Below, in pieces: positions 7,822 to 15,230 of a stretch of 34,657 bases of DNA. Source of the DNA: Oscillospiraceae bacterium (GTDB taxonomy: Bacteria > Bacillota > Clostridia > Oscillospirales > Ruminococcaceae); contig JAUNSK010000001.1 in the NCBI GenBank assembly GCA_030539275.1, positions 82,265 through 116,921 on the forward strand, written 5' to 3'. A program made the translations under genes and the position numbers. Under the pieces are notes generated by a model, which worked only from the letters and a program-made list of their open reading frames with translations, searched no databases and was not told where the DNA came from. Each line of letters opens with the position of its first letter. Position 1 is the first letter of the stretch.

Positions 7822-8361
7822 ATGTCAAAGAATGTGCTTATTATTTCATCAAGTCTCAGAAACCACAGCAACAGTGAAGCTCTTGCGCAAAAATTTATGC
7901 AGGGCGCTCTTGATGCAGGTCATAAAGCAGAAATAATTTCACTCAAGGGAAAAAAAATCGGATTCTGCACAGGCTGTCTTGCCTGTTCAAACACACAGAA
8001 ATGTGTTATAAGGGATGACAGCACTTATATAACTGAAAAAATGCTGAACGCTGATGTTATAGCATTTGCAACACCTGTTTACTATTACGGAATGTCAGGC
8101 CAGCTCAAAGTCCTGCTTGACAGAGCAAACCCACTCTACTCATCAGACTATAAATTCAGAGACATCTGTCTTCTTGCGTGTGCTGCAGAGGATGAAAAGA
8201 CAACAGTTGACGGCACAGTTACAGGAATTATGGGATGGATCGACTGCTTTTCAAAGGTAGAGCTTAAAGGTACGGTATTTGCAGGCGGTGTAAATGATGC
8301 AGGAGATATCAAAGGTCATAATGCACTTGAGAAAGCCTACGCGTTAGGACAACAATTATGA
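7822..8361 (+). CDS. Flavodoxin-family NAD(P)H:FMN reductase / iron-sulfur flavoprotein-like
   Basis: A 179-residue flavodoxin-fold protein. The N-terminal ISSSLRNHSNSEAL is the FMN phosphate loop typical of NADPH-dependent FMN reductases, and ATPVYYYGMSGQLKVLLDR is the family signature. C49, C52, C55 and C61 form a compact C-x2-C-x2-C-x5-C cluster, the pattern of archaeal-type iron-sulfur flavoproteins (Isf), so a 4Fe-4S cluster is possible. It presumably passes electrons to or from partners in this operon. Its stop overlaps the start of the next gene (ATGA, 8358-8361), indicating translational coupling with the exported flavodoxin. Confidence 0.9.
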   Translation: MSKNVLIISSSLRNHSNSEALAQKFMQGALDAGHKAEIISLKGKKIGFCTGCLACSNTQKCVIRDDSTYITEKMLNADVIAFATPVYYYGMSGQLKVLLDRANPLYSSDYKFRDICLLACAAEDEKTTVDGTVTGIMGWIDCFSKVELKGTVFAGGVNDAGDIKGHNALEKAYALGQQL

Positions 8362-9527
8362 AAAAACTGATGTCTGTATTTGTGTCACTGCTATTAATGT
8401 TGTCTTTCATTTCATGCAGTGTACGAAATACAGATTATAAAGCTTCTCAGATAAACCCGCAGACCCTTGTGTCTCAGGTTTCTTCTGCAGCAGAGCAGGT
8501 GACGACGAAAACAGCATTTTCTTCTGAGGATATCAAAAACTTCACAAATTTTCTGCTTGGGGTATCACAGATGTCATCACAGTCTGAATATGACCTGAGC
8601 AATGACGGAAATTTTAATGTACTTGATCTGTGCCTTATTAAGCAGGATCTTCTTTATAACGCTCAGAAAGAGGAAAATAATATCCTTGTTGCATATTTTT
8701 CTGCGACCGGGGCAACTCAGATGATGGCAGGCTATATGACCACACTGCTTGACTGCGATACATATGAAATAATTCCGGCTGTCCCTTATACTCCGGAGGA
8801 TCTGGATTATACAGACTCTGAGAGCCGTACAACGAAGGAACAGCGTGACACATCCGCAAGACCCGGGATAAGCGGAGAAATTCCTGATATTTCTCAGTAT
8901 GATACGATATTTATCGGGTACCCGATATGGCATGGCCAGGCACCGAGAATCATCAGCACATTTCTCGAAAGTGCAGATTTTTCTGATAAGACAATAATTC
9001 CTTTCTGTACATCCGCAAGCAGTCCTATAGGATCAAGTGATACAAACATCCATTCGCTTGCTGACAGCGCAGACTGGGTTTCCGGAAGACGTTTTTCGTC
9101 CTCATCATCAGAGGATGACATTTCACAGTGGATAAGTGAGCTTAACATAACAAAAGACGCTGCACCAAAAAACGAGATAAAAGTTACCGTCAATAACACG
9201 ACCCTTACAGCTTTGCTTGAAGATAATTCAAGTGCAGCTGCATTCATGCAGCTGCTTTCAGAGGGTGATCTGACAGTTCAGATGAGCGATTATGCAGGTT
9301 TTGAAAAGGTCGGAAACATCGGCACTTCACTTGTAGAAAATAACAGTCAGATAACAGCCGGAGCAGGGGACATCATTTTATATCAGGGCGATAAGATAAC
9401 AATTTACTATGATACAAACAGCTGGAATTTTACAAGGCTCGGAAAAATACAGGGCATTTCACAGGATGAACTGATAACATTGCTTGGTACAGGCAGTGTG
9501 ACAGTGACATTCTCTTGTGCATCTTAA
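8358..9527 (+). CDS. Exported lipoprotein: dockerin-like segment + flavodoxin + cyclophilin-like domain
   Basis: A 389-residue protein. A signal sequence with a lipobox-like FISC puts the lipidated Cys at position 20. Residues ~56-100 look like a degenerate first and an intact second dockerin-type repeat (DLSNDGNFNVLDLCLIKQDL). Residues ~108-263 are a flavodoxin domain (VAYFSATGATQMMA, FIGYPIWHGQAPR). Residues ~272-388 match the cyclophilin-like fold found fused to flavodoxins (YQGDKITIYYD, FTRLGKI). Flavodoxin_4-type domains are often exported in gut Firmicutes. It is the last gene of the operon, overlapping the cytoplasmic flavodoxin, so the pair could link inside and outside redox chemistry (inference). 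No clear terminator follows. Confidence 0.87.
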   Translation: MKKLMSVFVSLLLMLSFISCSVRNTDYKASQINPQTLVSQVSSAAEQVTTKTAFSSEDIKNFTNFLLGVSQMSSQSEYDLSNDGNFNVLDLCLIKQDLLYNAQKEENNILVAYFSATGATQMMAGYMTTLLDCDTYEIIPAVPYTPEDLDYTDSESRTTKEQRDTSARPGISGEIPDISQYDTIFIGYPIWHGQAPRIISTFLESADFSDKTIIPFCTSASSPIGSSDTNIHSLADSADWVSGRRFSSSSSEDDISQWISELNITKDAAPKNEIKVTVNNTTLTALLEDNSSAAAFMQLLSEGDLTVQMSDYAGFEKVGNIGTSLVENNSQITAGAGDIILYQGDKITIYYDTNSWNFTRLGKIQGISQDELITLLGTGSVTVTFSCAS

Positions 9528-9600
9528 GATCTGATCTCTGAAATTTTTATGATAACGGGAAATGTTAATCAGATTAATACTGGAATTAACTTCTTTATTG

Positions 9601-9609
9601 TGATATAAT
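9601..9609 (+). promoter_or_regulatory. Extended -10 upstream of the AlkD-like gene
   Basis: TGATATAAT gives a TGn extension and perfect TATAAT 72 nt before the ATG at 9681; the -35 (TGGAAT, 9581-9586) is weak. The leader holds a small hairpin (ATGACTG ... CAGTCAT, about 9619-9647) of unknown meaning. Confidence 0.5.
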
Positions 9610-9680
9610 CAGATTATAAATGACTGGAAAAATATTTAATCAGTCATCAGAAATATCATATAAAAGGAGACTTTAAAACA

Positions 9681-10373
9681 ATGGACGAAATATCAGAGAA
9701 AATACAAAAACAATTATTTGAAGTACAGGACCTTAAAAATAAAGCATTTGTGTGCAAGCTGATACCTACTGTAGATCCCGACACTGTTATAGGTGTACGT
9801 ACACCGGACATGAGAAAGATAGCAAAGGAATTTGTTAAAACCCCGGATGCTATGGAGTATCTGAAGATCCTGCCTCACAGGTATTATGAAGAGAATAATA
9901 TTCACGGCAGCATCATTATGGCGATGAAGGATTACGATGCGGTAATCAATGAAACAGAAAGATTTCTGCCGTACATCGACAACTGGGCAACATGTGACAG
10001 TCTGTCACCGAAGATATTCAAAAAACATACCGAAGAGCTTTATGAAAAGATAAAGATATGGATAAAGTCGGACAAGACATACACTATACGTTTTGCTATA
10101 GGAATGCTGATGGGATTTTATCTTGATGAATACTTCACGACAGATTCCGCAGAGCTTGTAGCGCAGGTAAGAAGTGAGGAGTACTACGTAAATATGATGA
10201 CCGCCTGGTACTTTGCAACAGCACTCGCAAAGCAGTATGATGCGACTATAGGATTTATTACAGGAAAAAGTCTTGACAAATGGACTCACAATAAGGCAAT
10301 CCAGAAGGCTGTTGAGAGCAGAAGGATAACAGATGAGCAGAAGGTTTATCTGAGGACGCTGAAGATAAAATAA
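9681..10373 (+). CDS. DNA alkylation repair protein, AlkD-like HEAT-repeat family
   Basis: A 230-residue all-helical protein of the DNA alkylation repair enzyme family. It has the conserved GVRTPDMRKIAKEF near the N-terminus, the EENNIHGSIIMAM helix, the DNWATCDSLSPKIF block and the RFAIGMLMGFYLD repeat. AlkD-type enzymes excise positively charged N3- and N7-alkylpurines without base flipping, using HEAT-like repeats to hold the DNA. The length matches small firmicute homologues. The ribosome binding site AAAAGGAGA (9661-9669) fits this ATG. The gene appears monocistronic; the short frames downstream look decayed. Confidence 0.9.
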   Translation: MDEISEKIQKQLFEVQDLKNKAFVCKLIPTVDPDTVIGVRTPDMRKIAKEFVKTPDAMEYLKILPHRYYEENNIHGSIIMAMKDYDAVINETERFLPYIDNWATCDSLSPKIFKKHTEELYEKIKIWIKSDKTYTIRFAIGMLMGFYLDEYFTTDSAELVAQVRSEEYYVNMMTAWYFATALAKQYDATIGFITGKSLDKWTHNKAIQKAVESRRITDEQKVYLRTLKIK

Positions 10374-10374
10374 T

Positions 10375-10538
10375 ATGTCTGTATACAAAGAGCATAAAAC
10401 ATCCACATATGGGATTTCAGGCTTGATGATTCTGATATGAACGAAATAGCAGGGCTTGACATCGGACACAGTGAAATTATTGACCATTCACTTCCGTCTA
10501 CTGCAAAATTCCTGAACTCGTTAAAGATTCACGATTAA
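10375..10538 (+). pseudogene. Possible frameshifted small gene (two short frames)
   Basis: An ATG at 10375, 1 nt after the AlkD-like stop, opens a 21-codon frame (MSVYKEHKTSTYGISG...) ending at 10440. A second frame, open from 10398, continues to a TAA at 10536-10538 and contains MNEIAGLDIGHSEIIDHS. Shifting between them in the shared stretch would give one ~50-residue protein-like sequence. I recognise no family. It could equally be two chance frames. Confidence 0.3.
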
Positions 10539-10581
10539 TGATTGTTGTGAAGTATAATAATTTTAAATAAATATAATTAGT

Positions 10582-10625
10582 AAAAAGGTGTACATTTCAT
10601 TCAGAGGATGAATTGTACACCTTTT
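10582..10625. terminator. Rho-independent terminator downstream of the AlkD-like region
   Basis: A 12-bp perfect stem AAAAGGTGTACA / TGTACACCTTTT, with a 20-nt loop that can pair further. The T-run at the end of the right arm continues as TTTTAATTT. Confidence 0.75.
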
Positions 10626-10662
10626 AATTTAACAATGCTGAATCGGAATCCGGTTAGATTTT

Positions 10663-10761
10663 ATGTGTGTTAAAACAGGATTTGAGATTGATAGCTTGAC
10701 TCAACATGATTTATATGAACTGAAAGATTTTTTGTCTGTCATATATAAGTTGAATCGTTGA
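10663..10761 (+). pseudogene. Short orphan coding fragment (32 codons)
   Basis: ATG at 10663 to TGA at 10759-10761, encoding MCVKTGFEIDSLTQHDLYEL and 12 more residues; the frame is open back to 10642. No ribosome binding site is evident and the last bases overlap the -35 of the next promoter. It looks like the 3' end of a decayed gene just upstream of the orphan SUKH gene. Confidence 0.25.
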
Positions 10762-10786
10762 CATAAAAAGTATAAAAATGTATAAT
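10758..10786 (+). promoter_or_regulatory. Perfect-consensus promoter of the SUKH gene
   Basis: TTGACA (10758-10763), 17-nt spacer, TATAAT (10781-10786). It predicts a start near 10793 and a ~165-nt leader before the ATG at 10961. Confidence 0.8.
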
Positions 10787-10960
10787 AAAATAAAATTTTC
10801 AACATTAATAAAAGATTAGTAGTTTAAAAATATTGTAGTAAGTATTTCTTTGAACGAGAGTTTTTTGAGAGCGGACAAGACCAGCAGTATCTTGGTAATG
10901 AGTCAGAAAAATATTGTACGAAACAAGTACAACAATAATAGGACAGAAAGGAACATAAAT

Positions 10961-11524
10961 ATGATGACCAGCAATTATGACGAATTAACGATAAAAGAAA
11001 TATTTGAAAAGATGAAAGAATGCAGTGAGATGCTCAGGGATAATGGAGAAATAATACTTAAACCTCCGGCAACAGACAAACAGATTACTGCTTATATTGA
11101 TAAAGTCGGATCTGATATAATACCAAAAGATTATCAGGAATGGTTAAGGTATTGTAATGGTGCAATCTTACCCATGGGCATAACTATTCATGGAATATGT
11201 AATAATGGAATATTCGGTCATATCAGGGTGCCGAGCGAATACAATTCCGTTGGTGAAACAAGTATAGATGCTTATGTTTTTTCATTTCACGATGGAGCGT
11301 TCTATATTTATGATCATGACGGATTAGTAAAAAGTTCATTCAGAGATATGCTTTATTTCTGTCTGGAGACATGTGAGGATACAGTTTCACTATACACAAG
11401 AGAGACAAAACACGACAAGGATGGAAAACTGATGAGAGATGATGAAGCTGAATGGATAATAAAAAAGTATGGTGTGAATGTATATGAAGAGTATTGTAAA
11501 GCACTAAAACAATCAAGGAGTTGA
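10961..11524 (+). CDS. SMI1/KNR4 (SUKH) family protein, orphan immunity-like
   Basis: A protein of 187 residues with the SMI1/KNR4 (SUKH) pattern. It has an N-terminal helix, the IIPKDYQEWLRYCNGAILP segment (family core: [DE]-hydrophobic-x-x-[FY]-x-x-NG), then strands IHGICN, DAYVFSFHDGAFYIYDHDG and SSFRDMLYF. SUKH proteins are commonly immunity proteins for polymorphic nuclease toxins. No toxin gene is in the neighbourhood, so this one is an orphan. The frame extends upstream to 10850, but the AGAAAGGA ribosome binding site at 10945-10952 supports the ATG at 10961 (or 10964). It has its own perfect promoter. Confidence 0.82.
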   Translation: MMTSNYDELTIKEIFEKMKECSEMLRDNGEIILKPPATDKQITAYIDKVGSDIIPKDYQEWLRYCNGAILPMGITIHGICNNGIFGHIRVPSEYNSVGETSIDAYVFSFHDGAFYIYDHDGLVKSSFRDMLYFCLETCEDTVSLYTRETKHDKDGKLMRDDEAEWIIKKYGVNVYEEYCKALKQSRS

Positions 11525-11566
11525 GACTCAACAGTTATTTAAAAGTTCAATACAGAAATATTTCGT

Positions 11567-11636
11567 GCACTCCCGAAAAAACACCGCAGCATTCACGCCT
11601 TCGGCGCGCATACTACAGTGTAATTTTCGGGAGTGC
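11567..11636. repeat. 70-nt imperfect palindrome between convergent genes
   Basis: A 13-bp perfect outer stem (GCACTCCCGAAAA / TTTTCGGGAGTGC, 11567-11579 and 11624-11636) encloses a second imperfect stem of about 19 positions that closes on GCC-TTC-GGC near 11597-11605. It lies between the SUKH gene (+) and the CODH operon (-) and may act as a bidirectional terminator. The length and G+C-rich interior are more like a dispersed palindromic (REP-type) repeat. Confidence 0.6.
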
Positions 11637-11658
11637 TGCAATTATGAGGATATGCCTG

Positions 11659-11964
11659 CTATTTATCTGACCTTTTTACTACAGCAACCGGATCAGTGAT
11701 CAACAATCTGATAACCCATATTACAAGACCGAGTGTAATAGCTGACAAACCAAGAAAAGCATCATTTATCATATCTGTTATGTCAGGAGAGAAGTAATCT
11801 GCGCCGTTTCTGAGATACTCCACTGCCGCATCAACACTCCACATTATTGAAGCCCCCCAGTACATGTAGCAAAGCATTCCGGTCTTCAGAGTTCTGGCCT
11901 TCTCGCTTAAGTACCAGATAAGTGTAACGATAACTGATGCGATAAGTGATATTAAAAGTGTCAT
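11659..11964 (-). CDS. Small three-helix membrane protein, last gene of CODH/ABC operon
   Basis: A 101-residue membrane protein with about three hydrophobic helices (residues 1-20, 30-45 and 70-92) and a charged connecting stretch EYLRNGADYFSPDITDMIND. The frame is open further upstream, but the ATG at 11964 is chosen. It has a GGGAGG ribosome binding site and overlaps the stop of the preceding gene (TAATG), indicating coupling. I know of no assigned function. Its pairing with the 122-residue protein upstream resembles pairs of small membrane proteins in other anaerobes (from memory, unverified). It may form a membrane complex with its partner. Confidence 0.7.
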   Translation of the reverse strand: MTLLISLIASVIVTLIWYLSEKARTLKTGMLCYMYWGASIMWSVDAAVEYLRNGADYFSPDITDMINDAFLGLSAITLGLVIWVIRLLITDPVAVVKRSDK

Positions 11965-12332
11965 TATCTCAGGCCTCCCTGTAAAACTTTCTGTTTTTGA
12001 TCTGCATGAACGGATACATAAGTGATAACAGCCCATATAGAAGTAACTGAAACAGCCATTGCGACCCCTGAAGTCCCCATTTCATAGAGCATTCCGGACA
12101 GGTCAGCAGGATCTGATGCCTTTGTCAGAAACGGGAAAAATGGTGTGATCTCTCCGTGCCAGATATGTTCAAAAGCGAGAAGAACAGAGCCGCCCCATAA
12201 AAAGCCGTTGAGTCGATCAAGATGCTTTGAAAAGCCGTTACTGATCTCATTTTTTAATTCATGTGATTTTATCACTTTTGAAGCTATTGTTGTAGCAACA
12301 GCTTCTGCTGCAGGTACTAAAAAGCAAGCCAT
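11964..12332 (-). CDS. Small membrane protein following cooS homologue
   Basis: A 122-residue protein with two clear membrane segments (about residues 46-58 extending into FEHIWHG, and 88-108) and a hydrophobic N-terminus (MACFLVPAAEAVATTIASKV) that may insert as a third. Between them is a His/aromatic-rich loop, FEHIWHGEITPFFPFL, which could bind metal or a cofactor. The ribosome binding site is AGGAGG, ideally spaced. It lies 15 nt after the CODH-like gene and overlaps the next membrane gene by one base. The function is unknown; the operon suggests a role in the transport or membrane attachment of the CODH-like system. Confidence 0.75.
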   Translation of the reverse strand: MACFLVPAAEAVATTIASKVIKSHELKNEISNGFSKHLDRLNGFLWGGSVLLAFEHIWHGEITPFFPFLTKASDPADLSGMLYEMGTSGVAMAVSVTSIWAVITYVSVHADQKQKVLQGGLR

Positions 12333-12347
12333 ATGTATATCCTCCTG

Positions 12348-14447
12348 TTAATCCCAACCGAGATTTTTTCTTTTTTCTTTCATATCAGCAATAATTTTAC
12401 GGGCAAGTGAAACAGGGTCTGTATCTACATTCATAGTTGAACCGAGCAGATCCTTTGTGCCGTACTTCAGAAATTCTATTACATTTTTTGAACCATATAT
12501 CTGGGCTTCAACACAATGGTATGAGCTGATGCCATTGAGACGAAATCCGAGAGCTGCATCAATACCTTTTTCATTTCCCCATTCAGGAGAAGAAAATGCA
12601 TAAGGCAGTTCATACATAGGGTGTCCGAGCTCATTTGCAATTCCTGCAAAAATTCCGCTTGAGCGTGTATTGTCTATACACTCACCGACGTGCCATACAG
12701 GCGGCAGATCAGTTCCGAGAAACTCTCTTAATGTATCTCCGGCTTTATGTATGCCTGAAACAGCGCAATATCCCAGTTTCATAAGCGGAAACGATGCGCA
12801 GCCGTTAGACAGGATAAGTACATTATTTTTGAGAAGCGTGTCAGCAACATCTGCAATACATTTTTCATATAAGACCTTTGGATTATTACAGCCTACCATA
12901 TTCACGATACCAAGAATTTTTCCGCTCTTAACAGCATCTGCAAGCGGCTTCATGCTGCCGAACCTTCTGTAAATGTATTCAACGGAAAAACCGACTTCTG
13001 CTTCAACTTCGTAAGGCGGGATATAGACAGGTATTCCTTTTCTTGTCTCAAAGCTGTCAATTGCACGTCTTACGATCTTTTCGGCAAGCTCCTTTGTTTT
13101 GCTGATGTTCTCATGATGATGGTCATATTCATATCTTTGCGCACCGGGAAGTCTTGCTGAGTCACTTGTCGTAACAACAACTGTCTTAAAACATTTTGCA
13201 ACTTCCATAATAGATGGGAAAACATCCTGAACATCTGCGACCCAAAGATCCAGTGCACCTGTTGCAAGTACAAGTTCAGCGGACACGGCATTTGAAAGAG
13301 GGATAACACCGCTGTACCTGTACATAGCTGAAAGACCTGAACAGCAGATACCATAAAAACGGATTCCCTTTGCACCTTTCTTCCTTGCAAGTTCTGTCAG
13401 ATCCTCACGCTTTCCGGCTTCAACTATCTGACTGACAAGCAGCGGAAGATGTCCATGAACAGCAATATTGACATATCCCTTTTGCAAAGCACCGATATTT
13501 ACCTTTGAAGTTACTCTGTCACCGACACCAAATAAACTGTCAGTAGCAATAGATGCACCGACAACACCGGAGAATGTAAATGCCAGTCCGCAGCGTAAAA
13601 ACTGCTGCATAATCGATCTCCAGTCACCGTCTGTTGCACAGCCTGATTTATGATAAGCTTCAAATACTTCATGATATGCACTGACAGGGAGGATATCAAG
13701 TTCCTTCCAGACTTTCTGACGTTCAGGTGCTGCACAGGCTGTGATGGTTCTATATTCATCAGGAACACTTCTTGAAAGATCCTCAAGCAATGCATCAGCA
13801 AGATCCTTTGCAACATTTTTAAGCTGTCTGTTTTTCTGCCTGATCCCGAAAGCTTCTGCTGTAGAGCGGATCTTCTGTTCGCCTAATATCGGAATATCAA
13901 GTTTTCCTTCTGCCGCCCACTTTAGTGCAAGCATTACCTCTCTTGCATGCATACCATGCTGTGCAGCTCCTGCAGCAGCACTGCGGAGAAGATTTCGTGC
14001 CACTATCAGATCAGCATCTGCACCGCATACACCTTTCGGAGATTTTGCAGTAATACGGCATGGTCCCATATTGCAGACTTTGCAGCAGATGCCGGCCAGA
14101 CCAAAGTTACACTGTGGTTTTTGCCTGTCGAACCTGTCAAATGCTGTATCGATCCCAAGCTGCTCCATTCGTAAAAGCATTTCTCTTACAGCAGGGTCAG
14201 GAGTCTCATCGATAACATCCTGTTTTGAGGGAAATGTTTTTCTGTATTCATTAACAGCATTCATATAATCCTTTATAAATGCCTGTGGGTCATCGTCATA
14301 ATTATGATCATCAGTATGATGAGAAGCTTTTAAAGTAACTACGGGTATTCCATGTTCATCAAATCCGATCAGGTTACGATGAGAATGAATATGTGAAATA
14401 TCATCATTATGATGATGGTCATGTTCGTGTTCATGTTTCTGGTTCAT
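12348..14447 (-). CDS. cooS: CooS-like anaerobic Ni-type carbon monoxide dehydrogenase homologue, His-rich N-terminus, altered C-cluster ligand
   Basis: A 699-residue homologue of the anaerobic CODH catalytic subunit. D-cluster C113 and C121, B-cluster C122, C125, C130 and C141, and acid/base residues H164 and K627 are all in place. C-cluster ligands are present at H333, C369, C520, C550 and C590, but the Cys expected in the DVQC motif (C333 of Carboxydothermus CODH-II) is Asp (D408, DVQD). The first 24 residues contain nine histidines, with three more by residue 48, a tail absent from typical CooS (about 630-640 aa). The gene follows a NitT/TauT-type ABC transporter 9 nt downstream (ribosome binding site AAGGAG) and precedes two small membrane proteins. 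No cooC, cooF or acetyl-CoA synthase gene is seen. CO oxidation should not be assumed; an altered-cluster activity is possible. Confidence 0.93.
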   Translation of the reverse strand: MNQKHEHEHDHHHNDDISHIHSHRNLIGFDEHGIPVVTLKASHHTDDHNYDDDPQAFIKDYMNAVNEYRKTFPSKQDVIDETPDPAVREMLLRMEQLGIDTAFDRFDRQKPQCNFGLAGICCKVCNMGPCRITAKSPKGVCGADADLIVARNLLRSAAAGAAQHGMHAREVMLALKWAAEGKLDIPILGEQKIRSTAEAFGIRQKNRQLKNVAKDLADALLEDLSRSVPDEYRTITACAAPERQKVWKELDILPVSAYHEVFEAYHKSGCATDGDWRSIMQQFLRCGLAFTFSGVVGASIATDSLFGVGDRVTSKVNIGALQKGYVNIAVHGHLPLLVSQIVEAGKREDLTELARKKGAKGIRFYGICCSGLSAMYRYSGVIPLSNAVSAELVLATGALDLWVADVQDVFPSIMEVAKCFKTVVVTTSDSARLPGAQRYEYDHHHENISKTKELAEKIVRRAIDSFETRKGIPVYIPPYEVEAEVGFSVEYIYRRFGSMKPLADAVKSGKILGIVNMVGCNNPKVLYEKCIADVADTLLKNNVLILSNGCASFPLMKLGYCAVSGIHKAGDTLREFLGTDLPPVWHVGECIDNTRSSGIFAGIANELGHPMYELPYAFSSPEWGNEKGIDAALGFRLNGISSYHCVEAQIYGSKNVIEFLKYGTKDLLGSTMNVDTDPVSLARKIIADMKEKRKNLGWD

Positions 14448-14456
14448 AACTGCTCC

Positions 14457-15230
14457 TTAAATAACATAATCTATATATTCTTCTGTTTTCAGGTTGAAGA
14501 GTTCAAATATTTTATCTCTGACATAGAGAAAGTCAGAGCCTGTTCTGTTGCGGTGTTCTCCGAGAGGAACCTTAACTATACTTTTGATCCTTCCCGGATC
14601 TGCCATCATAACTACTATTTTATCTGCCAGAAAAACTGCTTCTTCAATATCATGTGTTACAAAGATGATGGTTTTCTTTTCTTCTTTTGATATTTTCAAT
14701 ATATCATCCTGCAGTTTCATTCTGGTTATTGCATCCAGTGCACCAAAAGGTTCATCCATAAAAATGATATCAGGATCGACCGCAAGACCTCTTGCAATTG
14801 CTACTCTTTGCTGCTGGCCGCCTGACAACTGTTTCGGATAACGCTTTTCATATTCGCCAAGACAAACAAGGTTTAAATATTTGCGTGCTGTTTTCTTACG
14901 CTCAGATCTGTCCTTTATTTTAGCTTCCAGACCAAGTTCAACATTTTTCAGAACATTTCTCCAGGCAAGAAGTCCATAATTCTGAAAGATAGTAATGTTC
15001 TTTTCACTAGGTTCAAAAACTTCTTTTTCATCTATCTTAATGATTCCGCTGTCTGGTTTTTCAAAACCTGCAAGAGCATTAAGCAATGTGCTTTTACCGC
15101 AGCCGGACGGTCCGAGAAGGCAGATAAACTCACCTTTATGGATATCAAGAGATACCTGGTCAAGTACTGTTACGGATTTACCGGCTTGATGATATGTTTT
15201 GCAGGCATTTTTTATTTCAATATATGCCAT
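14457..15230 (-). CDS. ABC transporter ATPase, nitrate/sulfonate/taurine (NitT/TauT) type
   Basis: A 257-residue ATPase with Walker A GPSGCGKS (40-47), signature LSGGQQQRVAIARG, Walker B IIFMDEPFGALD and switch His in VTHDIEEAVFLADK. The sequence around MDEPFGALDAITR is that of the SsuB/TauB/NrtD subfamily. It energises the permease encoded just upstream; the start overlaps the permease stop (TGATG at 15228-15232), so translation is coupled. The substrate is not evident: the subfamily carries nitrate, sulfonates, taurine, thiamine precursors and related anions, and linkage to a CooS homologue suggests a ligand or cofactor used by that enzyme (inference). Confidence 0.93.
   Translation of the reverse strand: MAYIEIKNACKTYHQAGKSVTVLDQVSLDIHKGEFICLLGPSGCGKSTLLNALAGFEKPDSGIIKIDEKEVFEPSEKNITIFQNYGLLAWRNVLKNVELGLEAKIKDRSERKKTARKYLNLVCLGEYEKRYPKQLSGGQQQRVAIARGLAVDPDIIFMDEPFGALDAITRMKLQDDILKISKEEKKTIIFVTHDIEEAVFLADKIVVMMADPGRIKSIVKVPLGEHRNRTGSDFLYVRDKIFELFNLKTEEYIDYVI

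Noticed and set aside
13070-13390. Open frames on both strands inside cooS and other long genes
   Set aside because: They are shadows: wholly inside well-supported genes, without ribosome binding sites or family similarity.
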